DNA from: Actinomycetes bacterium
GTDB lineage: Bacteria > Actinomycetota > Acidimicrobiia > Acidimicrobiales > Palsa-688
Assembly: GCA_021808665.1 (NCBI GenBank)
Contig: JAKBBA010000004.1
Location: 84,380 to 148,379, forward strand
DNA: 64,000 nt
Direction: 5' to 3'
Part shown: positions 17,763 to 26,048 of the stretch, one piece after another
How the letters are laid out: each line of letters starts with the position of its first letter
How positions within the stretch are numbered: the first letter of the stretch is position 1
Position numbers and translations under genes: made by a program
Notes under the pieces: model-generated
Database searches by the model: none
Told to the model about the DNA's origin: nothing
What the model saw: the letters and a program-made list of their open reading frames with translations, nothing else

Positions 17763-19267
17763 TGCCGGCCGTCCCGTTCGATGAGCTGTTCAGCCTGACG
17801 GGGACCCCAAGTGCCCGCCGCGTACCCAGAAAGGGGCACGGCTCGGCCCTGCCAGGCTTCGAGTATCGGGTCTACGATCCTCCACGCCTGGTCGACCTCG
17901 TCGCTTCGAATGAACAAAGTTGGGTCGCCAACCATTGCGTCAAGCAAAAGTCGTTCGTAGGCGTCGGGGGCGTCCTCCATGAAGGCAGAACCGTAGGACA
18001 TGTCCATCAGGACGTCACGAACGTTGAAAGCCTGACCTGGAACCTTCGCTCCGAAACGCAACGCCACGCCCTCGTCGGGCTGTATGCGAAGCACCAGGGC
18101 GTTCGGCCGTAGCCCTTGGCTTTCGGCGCTACCGAAAGCCAGGTGAGGCACCCGGTGGAACTGCAACGCGACCTCTGTAACCCTCTTGGGGAGCCTTTTA
18201 CCGGTCCGCACGTAGATCGGCACGCCCGCCCAGCGCCAGTTGTCACACATCAGCTTCATAGCGACAAACGTCTCCGTGCGGCTGTTTGGGTCGACGTCAG
18301 GCTCTTGGCGGTAGGCCTGCACGGCTACGCCTTCACTCCATCCGCTGTCGTACTGGCCGCGCACGACGTCGGTCTTTACACTCTCAAGAGTCGGAACCAC
18401 CACGCTTCGAAGGGCTTTGACCTTCTCGTCGCGGATGCCCTGAGCGTCTATTGTTCCCGGGGGTTCCATCAGAGTCAGCGACAGGACTTGCATCACGTGG
18501 TTCTGGACGATGTCCCGCAACGCGCCCGCTGTCTCGTAGAAACCTCCGCGCTTTTCCACCCCTAGCGACTCGGCGACTGTGATCTGGACGTGGTCGATGA
18601 AGCTGCGGTTCCAGAGTGGCTCGAAGATCGCGTTCGCGAAGCGGAGGGCTAGGACGTTTTGGACCGTCTCCTTGCCGAGGTAGTGGTCTATTCGATAAAT
18701 CTGCGCCTCGTCGAAGTTGCGGTGCAGCGCCGTGTCGAGATCGGTGGCGCTCTCCAAGTCTCGGCCGAAAGGCTTCTCGATCACGAGCCTCACGGCGGAC
18801 TGCTCGTTGGCCGGGCGGTTAAGGCCGGCAGCTCCGAGACCGTCTGCCACCAGCTCGAACACTGCCGGGATCGTCGCCAAGTAGAAGGTCCGGTTTCCAG
18901 TCGAAGCGATATCTGCTTCGACCTCGCCGAGAACCTTTCCCAAGGTCTGGAAGGTGGAAGGGTCCCCGTACTCTCCGGTCACGTACCTGCTGCGTTTGAC
19001 CAGCTCGACCCATCCGGCGCCAGCGTGAGGCACCGAGTCGGTCATGAGCTTCCGGAAGCCGTCGTCGTCGAGCTCGGTCCGAGCGACGCCGACCACAGCG
19101 AAAGAGCGGGGGAGTAGCCTCCGCCGCGACAGCTGCTCTATCGCCGGCAGCAGCTTGCGCGCCGTCAGGTCCCCGGAGGCTCCCACGACGACCAGGATGC
19201 CGGGCGGAGCCTGACGGACGGCCTCGTTGCCCGCAGCAAGCGGGTTCGCGGGAGGGTCGCCGCTCAC
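17747..19267 (-). CDS. zwf: Glucose-6-phosphate 1-dehydrogenase
   Basis: Zwf oxidises glucose 6-phosphate and yields NADPH. The N-terminal coenzyme site is [17 protein letters not shown], the active-site signature is [13 protein letters not shown], and the IEKPFGRD stretch precedes it. At 506 aa the protein is complete. The GTG start overlaps the tal stop as GTGA, and the 3' end overlaps opcA. NADPH made here could feed the flavoenzymes encoded further down the same strand; that link is inferred from position only. Confidence 0.95.
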   Translation of the reverse strand: MSGDPPANPLAAGNEAVRQAPPGILVVVGASGDLTARKLLPAIEQLSRRRLLPRSFAVVGVARTELDDDGFRKLMTDSVPHAGAGWVELVKRSRYVTGEYGDPSTFQTLGKVLGEVEADIASTGNRTFYLATIPAVFELVADGLGAAGLNRPANEQSAVRLVIEKPFGRDLESATDLDTALHRNFDEAQIYRIDHYLGKETVQNVLALRFANAIFEPLWNRSFIDHVQITVAESLGVEKRGGFYETAGALRDIVQNHVMQVLSLTLMEPPGTIDAQGIRDEKVKALRSVVVPTLESVKTDVVRGQYDSGWSEGVAVQAYRQEPDVDPNSRTETFVAMKLMCDNWRWAGVPIYVRTGKRLPKRVTEVALQFHRVPHLAFGSAESQGLRPNALVLRIQPDEGVALRFGAKVPGQAFNVRDVLMDMSYGSAFMEDAPDAYERLLLDAMVGDPTLFIRSDEVDQAWRIVDPILEAWQGRAVPLSGYAAGTWGPRQAEQLIERDGRQWRKP

Positions 19268-20364
19268 CTTGCCTGACCGCCAGCGGCGGCTTTCGCCTCG
19301 AGCGCGCCGAGCAGTGCCTTCCAGCTGTCAAGGAAAGACGACACACCGCGTTGTTCTAGAACCAAAGAAACGTCTTGCATGTCCACACCTGCGGTGCCGA
19401 GGGCGTCGAGGAGTGAGTGCGCCTCGTCCAGCCCCGAGTCGACGGTCCGGGCCGTCACCCCGTGATCGAGGAAGGCGGCTACGGTCGCGTCGGGCATCGT
19501 GTTCACCGTGTTAGGGCCAATCAGATTGTCGACGTAGAGGAGGTCGGGGTAGTCCGGGTTCTTGGTTGAGGTCGACGCCCACAAAGGCCGCTGGGGGTGG
19601 GCTCCAGCATCGCGCAGTGCCTGCCAGCGCGGCCCTGAGAACTTTTGTTGGAACAGTTCGTAGGCTAACTTCGCTTGTGCAACAGCAGCTTTCCCGTGAA
19701 GCGAAACATCAGCCCCGAGAGCTTGCAGGCGACCGTCGACTTCCGTGTCGACCCTGCTAACGAAGAATGACGCGACGCTGTGCACCGTCGAAACGTCCCC
19801 GCCAGCCGACCGCAGAGCCTCTAGGCCGCTCAAGTAAGCGTCCATCACCTCGCCGTAGCGAGCAAGACTAAAGATCAGCGTGACATTTATGTTACGTCCC
19901 TCGCCGATCATCGTCCGAACCGCCGGAACTCCCGCCGGGGTGGCGGGGATCTTAACCATCAGGTTCGGCTTAGCAACCCGTGAATGCAGGTCCCGGGCCG
20001 CTATGACTGTCGCGTCCGTGTCGTCGGCGAGCGCCGGCGAGACTTCAAGCGACACGAACCCGTCGGTGCCCCCGCTCGACTCGTGCACTGAGTGCAGGAT
20101 CTCGCACGCCTCCTTGACGTCGTCGATCGCCATGTCCCAGAACGCCGCTTCGGGACTGTCTGACTTTATGAGCTTCGAGAACTGCTCATCGTAGGCGTCC
20201 GAGCTGGTCATCGCCTTCTCGAAAATGGTCGGGTTGGAGGTGACACCCCGCACTCCACTGGCGACCAGCCCGGCGAGGCCGCCATCGCGAATCGAGGGGC
20301 GATTCAGGTTGTCGATCCACGGACTTTGCCCGTAGTTGGCGTAGAGGTCATGAAGTGTGGTCAT
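19264..20364 (-). CDS. tal: Transaldolase
   Basis: Transaldolase moves dihydroxyacetone units in the non-oxidative pentose phosphate pathway. The Schiff-base lysine is Lys138 in [12 protein letters not shown], and the early [12 protein letters not shown] motif is intact. Length (366 aa) matches the actinobacterial single-domain class. It starts one base into the tkt stop (TGATG) and ends in a GTGA overlap with zwf. Confidence 0.95.
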   Translation of the reverse strand: MTTLHDLYANYGQSPWIDNLNRPSIRDGGLAGLVASGVRGVTSNPTIFEKAMTSSDAYDEQFSKLIKSDSPEAAFWDMAIDDVKEACEILHSVHESSGGTDGFVSLEVSPALADDTDATVIAARDLHSRVAKPNLMVKIPATPAGVPAVRTMIGEGRNINVTLIFSLARYGEVMDAYLSGLEALRSAGGDVSTVHSVASFFVSRVDTEVDGRLQALGADVSLHGKAAVAQAKLAYELFQQKFSGPRWQALRDAGAHPQRPLWASTSTKNPDYPDLLYVDNLIGPNTVNTMPDATVAAFLDHGVTARTVDSGLDEAHSLLDALGTAGVDMQDVSLVLEQRGVSSFLDSWKALLGALEAKAAAGGQAR

Positions 20365-22394
20365 CAGAGGTCCTCCTCCTCGTCGTCGTCTTGGTCGTCG
20401 ATATCCCCGAAACCGTCCAGATCGTCCATGGCGTCGATGAGAGCCAGTGCTCTGGCAGCGACGTTGTCGGCTGTGAAGCCCAGGTAAGCGAGAACTTCTC
20501 CACCCGGGCCCGAAGCCCCGAACCTGTCGATTGACACGCTGTCATCGGCGTAGCGGGCCCAGCCGAACGAGCTGGCAGCTTCGACCGCCAGCACCGGCGC
20601 TCCGGTTCCTAGAATCTGGTCTTGGTAGTCGTCGTCTTGCTCCTCGAAGAGCTCCCAGCTGGGCATGGAGACGACCCTTGCCGACACTCCGAACGTGTCG
20701 AGGATCTTCGCGGCGTCTACGCACAACGACACCTCGGAACCGGTCCCGACGAGCACCACGTCAGGCTCCGAGTCGCCTTCAGAAAGGATGTACGCGCCCT
20801 TCTCCAGAAGGGCGGCGGATTCAGAGGTTCCGGCGAGCACAGGAACGTCCTGGCGGCTCAGGATCAGCGCCGTGGGGCCCTCGCGTTCGATGGCCACGCG
20901 CAGGGCCTGGGCCGACTCGTTGGCGTCCGCTGGCCGTATCACCCGCAATCCTGGGATCGCCCTGACCGCCGCCAACTGCTCGATGGGCTGGTGGGTTGGC
21001 CCGTCCTCCCCGAGACCGACCGAGTCGTGCGTCCAGAAGTAGATGACCTTCGCGTCTGAGAGGGCGGCTAGGCGCACCGCTCCGCGCATGTAGTCGCTGA
21101 AAGTGAAGAACGTGCCGCCGATCGGGATGACGCCTCCGTGCAGAGCCATACCGTTCATCGCTGCCCCCATAGCGTGCTCCCTCACGCCGTAGGCTACCGA
21201 CCTGCCGCCCGGATTCTCGGCACTTTGGAGGACTTCACCGTCGAGTTGAGTGCCGGTGTTACCTGTGAGGTCGGCACCGCCGGACACCAAGCCGGGCACG
21301 GCGACCGCGACAGCGTTCAGGGCCGCTTTAATCGAGTGGCGGGTCGCAACCGACCGGCCGGGCTCCCACGTCGGCAGAGCCGACTGCCAGCCCGGCTCGC
21401 CGCGCTGTCCCCACGCGGCGTCCCACGCCTGGCGGTCACCTTGCCAGGAACGAAGGTGCTCCTGCCAGGCGATACGGGCGTCTCGGGAACGTCGGCCGGC
21501 TTGGCGATAGAAGGCTAGGACGTCGTCGGGAACGTAGAAGTCTTTGTCAGCTGGCAGGCCCATGACCTCCTTGGTGGCCTCCACTTCTGCGGCGCCGAAC
21601 GGCGAGCCATGCGCCTTGGAGGTGTCGGTCAGGTTCGGCGAAGGAAAGCCGATGTGGCTTCGCAGTACGAGCAGGCTCGGCCGGTCCTCCTCTGCCATCG
21701 CACGTCGTAGGCCACCTTCAAGAGCGTCCAGGTCGTTGGCTGCCTCGCCTAGGTTCTCGACGTGCCAGCCGTAGGATTCGAATCGCTTGACCGGATCATC
21801 GCTGAGGGAGATCTCGGTCGGCCCGTCGATGGTGATGTGGTTGTCGTCGTACACATACACGAGACGTCCCAGGCCAAGATGACCTGCGAGGGAAGCGGCC
21901 TCGTGGCTGATGCCCTCCATCAGGTCTCCGTCGCTGCACACTACGAAGGTGTGGTGGTTGACCAAGTCAGAGCCAAACCTCGATCGCAGGATCCGCTCTG
22001 CGATCCCCATGCCTACGCCATTGGCGAACCCTTGGCCGAGCGGACCGGTCGTCACTTCGATCCCAGGCGTATGGTGCACCTCCGGGTGCCCAGGGGTGAG
22101 ACTGTGAAGCTGGCGGAAGCTCTTTAGGTCGTCGAGCTCGAGACCGTAACCGGTTAGATACAACATGGTGTACAACAAGATGCAGGCATGACCGCACGAC
22201 AGCACAAACCGGTCCCGGTCGGCCCAACCGGGGTCTTCGGGGTCGTAGCGCATAATCCGCGTCCACAACACGTGGGCGAGAGGAGCGAGCGCCATCGCAG
22301 TCCCGGGATGACCGGCATTGGCCTTCTGGGGAGCGTCCATCGCGAGTCCGCGGATGACGTCCACGCCGAGCTGCTCGGCTGTCTTGTCGTTCAT
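20364..22394 (-). CDS. tkt: Transketolase
   Basis: Thiamine-diphosphate enzyme of the pentose phosphate pathway. Key motifs: LAHVLWTRIMRYDP, LSCGHACILLYTML, VTTGPLGQGFANGVGMGIAE, the TPP motif VCSDGDLMEGISHEA with DDNHITIDG, and FFTFSDYMRGAVRLAAL with WTHDSVGLGEDGPTHQP in the pyrimidine domain. The 676-aa length is normal except for a strongly acidic C-terminal tail (DQDDDEEEDL) after the usual end of the fold. It is the first gene of the tkt-tal-zwf-opcA-pgl series. Confidence 0.95.
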   Translation of the reverse strand: MNDKTAEQLGVDVIRGLAMDAPQKANAGHPGTAMALAPLAHVLWTRIMRYDPEDPGWADRDRFVLSCGHACILLYTMLYLTGYGLELDDLKSFRQLHSLTPGHPEVHHTPGIEVTTGPLGQGFANGVGMGIAERILRSRFGSDLVNHHTFVVCSDGDLMEGISHEAASLAGHLGLGRLVYVYDDNHITIDGPTEISLSDDPVKRFESYGWHVENLGEAANDLDALEGGLRRAMAEEDRPSLLVLRSHIGFPSPNLTDTSKAHGSPFGAAEVEATKEVMGLPADKDFYVPDDVLAFYRQAGRRSRDARIAWQEHLRSWQGDRQAWDAAWGQRGEPGWQSALPTWEPGRSVATRHSIKAALNAVAVAVPGLVSGGADLTGNTGTQLDGEVLQSAENPGGRSVAYGVREHAMGAAMNGMALHGGVIPIGGTFFTFSDYMRGAVRLAALSDAKVIYFWTHDSVGLGEDGPTHQPIEQLAAVRAIPGLRVIRPADANESAQALRVAIEREGPTALILSRQDVPVLAGTSESAALLEKGAYILSEGDSEPDVVLVGTGSEVSLCVDAAKILDTFGVSARVVSMPSWELFEEQDDDYQDQILGTGAPVLAVEAASSFGWARYADDSVSIDRFGASGPGGEVLAYLGFTADNVAARALALIDAMDDLDGFGDIDDQDDDEEEDL

Positions 22395-22458
22395 GCTCCA
22401 ACCCTACTCTGGACCGAGCAGGCGCCAAAGCATCGAGCTGAGACAGATCACCTGACGC

Positions 22459-23223
22459 TCAGGCCGCTTGGGCCTCCCGAACAGCCCCCTGCGACAGCCT
22501 CGGAGCGAGATGGCGGACCTCCAACCAGCGCAGCCGGCGTCCTAGCGATACGAGCCACCAAGCCGGGTCGAACTCCCTCCGGGAGAAAGAGAGACGAGCC
22601 GACGTCGGCGCAGCGTGGTGATTGCCGTGGAGGCCCTCCCCGCCGGTAAGCCATGCCAGCCACTGGTTGTTCGTCGCGAGGCCCGCAAAAGGGCGCTTCC
22701 CGAAGGAGTGTCCCACGGCGTTCACTGCCGAATTAAGTACAAGGTAGGAGACCGTATGCACGCCCGAGGCTATGAGGGTCATCTCCCAGTTGCCCCAAAA
22801 CACCAAAAAAAGCAGTCCGATACCCGCTGACAGACCGACCAGCGAACGGTCGAAGAGCACCCTATCCCAACGGTCCGCCGGCAGATCCTTGGAGTAGCGG
22901 TCGATGCTCAGCTTGTCGGCAGCACCTCGCCGGTAAAGCACCACGTTCGCCAGCTGCACCTTCCAGAAGCCTTCGAGCACGGGAGAGTGGGGGTCGCCGG
23001 TGACGTCCGTGTAGGCGTGGTGCTTGCGGTGGACACCTACCCACTCCCTGGGACGTATCCCGGTGGACATCCATACCAGAGTTCGACACGCGAAGCGGAG
23101 ACCCTTGGACATGGTGATCGCCTTGTGTGACAGGGTCCGATGAAGGAACACAGTCGTCAGGAAGATCGCTATCTGGCAGGTGAAAAGACCGACTAGAACT
23201 GCTATGAGTATCCGCACCGACAC
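22459..23223 (-). CDS. Membrane fatty acid (acyl-CoA) desaturase
   Basis: An integral membrane di-iron desaturase that introduces a double bond into acyl chains. All three histidine boxes are present: HRTLSH (28-33), HRKHH (65-69) and HGNHH (199-203). Hydrophobic helices occur at about residues 4-26, 126-156 and 157-170. At 254 aa it is short for the family but complete, as in the delta-9 group without a cytochrome b5 domain. GTG start. It precedes tkt on the same strand by 64 nt and is divergent from the small membrane genes at 23304. Confidence 0.88.
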   Translation of the reverse strand: MSVRILIAVLVGLFTCQIAIFLTTVFLHRTLSHKAITMSKGLRFACRTLVWMSTGIRPREWVGVHRKHHAYTDVTGDPHSPVLEGFWKVQLANVVLYRRGAADKLSIDRYSKDLPADRWDRVLFDRSLVGLSAGIGLLFLVFWGNWEMTLIASGVHTVSYLVLNSAVNAVGHSFGKRPFAGLATNNQWLAWLTGGEGLHGNHHAAPTSARLSFSRREFDPAWWLVSLGRRLRWLEVRHLAPRLSQGAVREAQAA

Positions 23224-23303
23224 GGCAATCTAATCGACGTCCGACCCGTGGCGCCCGCGGGTCCTTGCACCGGAAGGCTTCGGACGGTAAAGATAGGGCA
23301 GTC

Positions 23304-23654
23304 GTGAGCACGCCAGGAAGCAACGGTGACCAATCCGGATCGCATCGAGAGGAGACCGACTCGGTCGGCGATCACCTCCGCGAACTTCTCGGGATGGTCG
23401 TCACGTACGCCAAACAGGAGACCGTGGACCCCCTCCGCGGCCTCGTACGCTTCGTGGCATGGGGAGCCGCCGGCGCCTTGCTCCTCGCCGTGGGTGGAGT
23501 GCTGGGCGCGTTGACCATACTCCGCCTCCTTCAAGGCGAGGCAGGGGTGCACCTCGGGGGAGACCTGTCCTGGGTTCCTTACAGCGTTGCTGCGGTCGCC
23601 GCCGCGACGGGGGCGTTCGTCGCAGCGACCCGCATATCGAAAGGTGTCAGATGA
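23304..23654 (+). CDS. Small membrane protein, phage-holin-superfamily-III-like
   Basis: A hydrophilic N-terminus (about 40 residues) leads into LLGMVVTYAKQETVDPLRGL and two membrane helices, FVAWGAAGALLLAVGGVLGAL and WVPYSVAAVAAATGAFVAAT. This layout is common in actinobacterial proteins classed as holin-like or DUF1469-like, which are chromosomal and not evidence of a phage. The GTG at 23304 follows an A/T-rich TAAAGAT box. Its stop overlaps the next gene as ATGA. Confidence 0.6.
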   Translation: MSTPGSNGDQSGSHREETDSVGDHLRELLGMVVTYAKQETVDPLRGLVRFVAWGAAGALLLAVGGVLGALTILRLLQGEAGVHLGGDLSWVPYSVAAVAAATGAFVAATRISKGVR

Positions 23655-23902
23655 GCTCAGGCAAAGGGCGCTCCAAGTCTTCGAGAGCCGTCGAAGCTCC
23701 GACGAGACGAGTCGATATCACCGACATTCAAGCGAAGCTGGAGCAGATCAGGGGTGAAGCGGATACCAAGGTCGACTCGGCCCGCTCGAAGCTGGTGGCG
23801 GTTGCGAGCGGGGCAGCGCTGGCCGCGGTGATCGTGTCATTTTGGCTAGGCAAGCGTCGAGGCACCCGGAAGGCAACCTGGGTTGAGGTCAGACGCCTGT
23901 GA
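23651..23902 (+). CDS. Small single-helix membrane protein, 83 aa
   Basis: A basic N-terminus precedes a short amphipathic helix (DIQAKLEQIRGEADTKVDSA), one membrane segment (LVAVASGAALAAVIVSFWLG) and a basic end (KRRGTRKATW). The order suggests an inner-membrane anchor with a cytoplasmic helix. I know no function. It overlaps both neighbours by 4 nt, so the three small genes are co-translated. Confidence 0.6.
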   Translation: MSSGKGRSKSSRAVEAPTRRVDITDIQAKLEQIRGEADTKVDSARSKLVAVASGAALAAVIVSFWLGKRRGTRKATWVEVRRL

Positions 23903-24123
23903 GAACTCCCTCTGGTTTAATAGAGCGAACCCTCCGGCGGGGGGTACGTCACGGTTGGCGAAGAGGCGTCGCCGGAGGAAGTCCAGCTTGGACTGCCCTA
24001 GGAGCGGCAGCAGCTCTCGGATGGTTGGCGCTAAGAGCCCTAAGAAGAAGCGAGGACGTCGTGTTCTCCTCGCGTCTGGCTCCGGGAGAGACACTCCAAA
24101 TCTTCCACGAGCCGCACAGTTGA
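23899..24123 (+). CDS. Small hypothetical protein, 74 aa
   Basis: The GTG start overlaps the previous stop (GTGA). The product is basic at the start (RTLRRGVRHGWRRGV), has one hydrophobic segment (WTALGAAAALGWLALRAL), then a polar end SSRLAPGETLQIFHE. No known family. Together with the two upstream genes it forms a trio of tiny membrane proteins directly before the tRNA-modification genes, with 19 nt to ttuB. Confidence 0.55.
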   Translation: MRTPSGLIERTLRRGVRHGWRRGVAGGSPAWTALGAAAALGWLALRALRRSEDVVFSSRLAPGETLQIFHEPHS

Positions 24124-24142
24124 GCCAGTGGGGCCTGACGCA

Positions 24143-24343
24143 GTGAAAGTCCTGCTGCGCAATCCCCGTCGAGCACTTGAGGTTTCGGGGCCGATCACGG
24201 TTGCGTCGCTGTTGGCGGACCTGGAGATGAGCCGTGAAGCTGTCCTCGTGATCGTCGACGGCACCCTCGTAACAGGAGACTCACTCTTAGACGATTCTGC
24301 ATCCGTGGAGATCCGCCCCGTCATATCGGGAGGCAGCGAGTGA
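24143..24343 (+). CDS. ttuB: TtuB-like ubiquitin-fold sulfur carrier with C-terminal extension
   Basis: The 66-aa protein has the MoaD/ThiS fold pattern and matches Thermus TtuB in outline: VKVLLRNPRRALEVSG, LLADLEMSREAVLVIVDGTL and EIRPVISGG. TtuB carries a C-terminal glycine thiocarboxylate that donates sulfur to T54 of tRNA. Here the Gly-Gly (63-64) is not terminal: two more residues, Ser-Glu, come before the stop. Direct adenylation by an E1 enzyme would need their removal. The GTG at 24143 was chosen to match family length; another GTG at 24128 adds five residues. It overlaps ttuA as GTGA. Confidence 0.8.
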   Translation: MKVLLRNPRRALEVSGPITVASLLADLEMSREAVLVIVDGTLVTGDSLLDDSASVEIRPVISGGSE

Positions 24344-25248
24344 AGTGCCGCGTGTGCCGCCAACTTGCGGTGATCGAGATTCGCCGGCACAACGCCGGCT
24401 TCTGCCACGAGTGCTTCGTCAAGCATTGCCGGGACCAAGTTGCCAGGACCGTCGAGGCTTACTCGATGCTCTCTAGCGACGACAGGGTCCTAGTCGCAGT
24501 GTCGGGGGGCAAGGACTCCCTGGCGTTGTGGGACATCCTACTCGGGCTCGGCTACCAAGCGGACGGCTTGTACATAGGGCTGGGTATCGGCGACTACAGC
24601 CCCGAGTCAGCTGGTTACGCCCGACGCTTCGCAGCTTCCCGCTCGGCGAAGCTGGTCGAGGTCGACCTGCCTAGCGACTTCGGCTTCGACATCCCGACCG
24701 GGTCGCGTGCGGCGAAGCGCGCACCGTGCTCGGCGTGCGGGCTGTCGAAGAGACACCTTTTCAACTCGGAGGCACTAAAAGGTGGCTACCAGGCGATCGC
24801 TACAGGGCACAACCTCGACGACGAAGCAGCGGTCTTACTCGGAAACGTTCTTCGGTGGGATCTCGCCTACCTGGGACGTCAGCAACCGGTCCTGGCCGAA
24901 GGCCTAGGGTTCGTGAGAAAGATCAAACCCTTGGTACGCCTAGCCGAGCGTGAGACTGCGGCTTACTGCGTCTTGGAGGGTATCGACTACATAGTCGAGG
25001 AGTGTCCCATGTCGGCTGGGAACCGTCATCTCGGCTACAAAGAGCTGCTGAACGGGGTCGAGGAGACCTCCCCGGGAACCAAAACGGCTTTCCTTTTCGG
25101 CTTCTTGGACAAAGTCGCTCCTCTCGTCGGCCAGGTAGCCGCCGCCGAACGAGAATCTCTGCACCCCTGTCCGGTGTGTGCCAACCCGACCGTGTCGGAC
25201 ACCTGCGCCTTCTGCAAACTCGCTGAGCGGGCCTCCTCGAAGCCATGA
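24340..25248 (+). CDS. ttuA: tRNA-5-methyluridine(54) 2-sulfurtransferase TtuA
   Basis: TtuA thiolates ribothymidine 54 in the T-loop of tRNA. The features known from the Thermus enzyme are present at the same places: N-terminal zinc finger Cys3, Cys6, Cys22, Cys25; PP-loop SGGKDS (55-60); Fe-S/active-site cysteines 130, 133 and 222; C-terminal zinc finger Cys277, Cys280, Cys289, Cys292. The ATP-binding GHNLDDEA motif is also there. It sits between its presumed sulfur carrier and trmI, overlapping each by 4 nt. TtsA/CTU1-type enzymes acting on position 34 or 32 are the alternative, but the TtuB and TrmI neighbours favour position 54. Confidence 0.9.
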   Translation: MKCRVCRQLAVIEIRRHNAGFCHECFVKHCRDQVARTVEAYSMLSSDDRVLVAVSGGKDSLALWDILLGLGYQADGLYIGLGIGDYSPESAGYARRFAASRSAKLVEVDLPSDFGFDIPTGSRAAKRAPCSACGLSKRHLFNSEALKGGYQAIATGHNLDDEAAVLLGNVLRWDLAYLGRQQPVLAEGLGFVRKIKPLVRLAERETAAYCVLEGIDYIVEECPMSAGNRHLGYKELLNGVEETSPGTKTAFLFGFLDKVAPLVGQVAAAERESLHPCPVCANPTVSDTCAFCKLAERASSKP

Positions 25249-26048
25249 ACGAGTTCTTCTCGGCCGGTGAAAGAGTGCTGCTCTACGACAACAAGGGTCG
25301 ACGGTACCTGGTTCGCCTCAGCGAAGGCGGGGAATTCCACACCCACGCCGGACCGGTACCCCACGACGCCCTGATCGGTTCCCCCGAAGGCAGCGAGGTC
25401 CGCTCCACGCGTGGCGGCCGCTACGTCGCTGTCCGACCGACGCTTTCCGACGTGGTACTCGCAATGCCCCGTGGAGCTCAGGTCATTTACCCGAAGGATC
25501 TGGGTCCGATCCTCATGATCGCCGACATATTCCCCGGAGCCCGAGTGTTCGAGTCCGGTGTCGGCTCGGGGGCGATGTCGATGGCCCTTCTGCGGGCCGG
25601 AGCGGATGTCACGGGGTACGAAATAAGAGAGGACTTTGCCGCCCGAGCAACTTCCAACGTCGGCGATTTTCTTGGCGACGAAGCTCTCGGTCGCTACAAA
25701 GTCGACATCCGAGACGCCTACGAGGGGATCTCAGAAACAGGCTTCGACCGCATGGTGCTGGACCTCCCCGAGCCGTGGCGGCTGGTGCGGGCCGCCGAGG
25801 CGGCGTTGCGCCCCGGGGCCATCCTGGTTTCCTACCTTCCGACGATCGGTCAGGTCGCCACCCTTCGCTCGGCCCTCGCTGACAGCGGATTCGGGCTAGC
25901 CGAAACGGTCGAGGTACTCCTTCGCAGTTGGCACGTCGAAGGCCAATCCGTTCGACCCGACCACCGAATGGTGGCCCACACCGGGTTCCTGACCTCGGCG
26001 AGGCTGCTAGGTAGCCGCTTCGGGCCGAAGCTGACGCCGTCGCTATGA
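25245..26048 (+). CDS. trmI: tRNA (adenine(58)-N1)-methyltransferase TrmI
   Basis: TrmI makes m1A58 in the T-loop. The N-terminal domain has the family segment FHTHAGPVPHDALIGSPEG, and the Rossmann domain has FESGVGSGAMSMALLRAG for S-adenosylmethionine and LDLPEPWRLV as the catalytic motif. Residues YPKDLGPILMIADI precede it as usual. The 267-aa length fits the homotetrameric bacterial class. The ATG overlaps the ttuA stop, and the 3' end overlaps marP. In Thermus, m1A58 promotes the TtuA reaction, which makes this gene order functionally sensible. Confidence 0.92.
   Translation: MNEFFSAGERVLLYDNKGRRYLVRLSEGGEFHTHAGPVPHDALIGSPEGSEVRSTRGGRYVAVRPTLSDVVLAMPRGAQVIYPKDLGPILMIADIFPGARVFESGVGSGAMSMALLRAGADVTGYEIREDFAARATSNVGDFLGDEALGRYKVDIRDAYEGISETGFDRMVLDLPEPWRLVRAAEAALRPGAILVSYLPTIGQVATLRSALADSGFGLAETVEVLLRSWHVEGQSVRPDHRMVAHTGFLTSARLLGSRFGPKLTPSL

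Noticed and set aside
23304..23654. Prophage signal from the holin-like protein
   Set aside because: No other phage gene is near, and such holin-superfamily membrane proteins are common chromosomal genes in actinobacteria.
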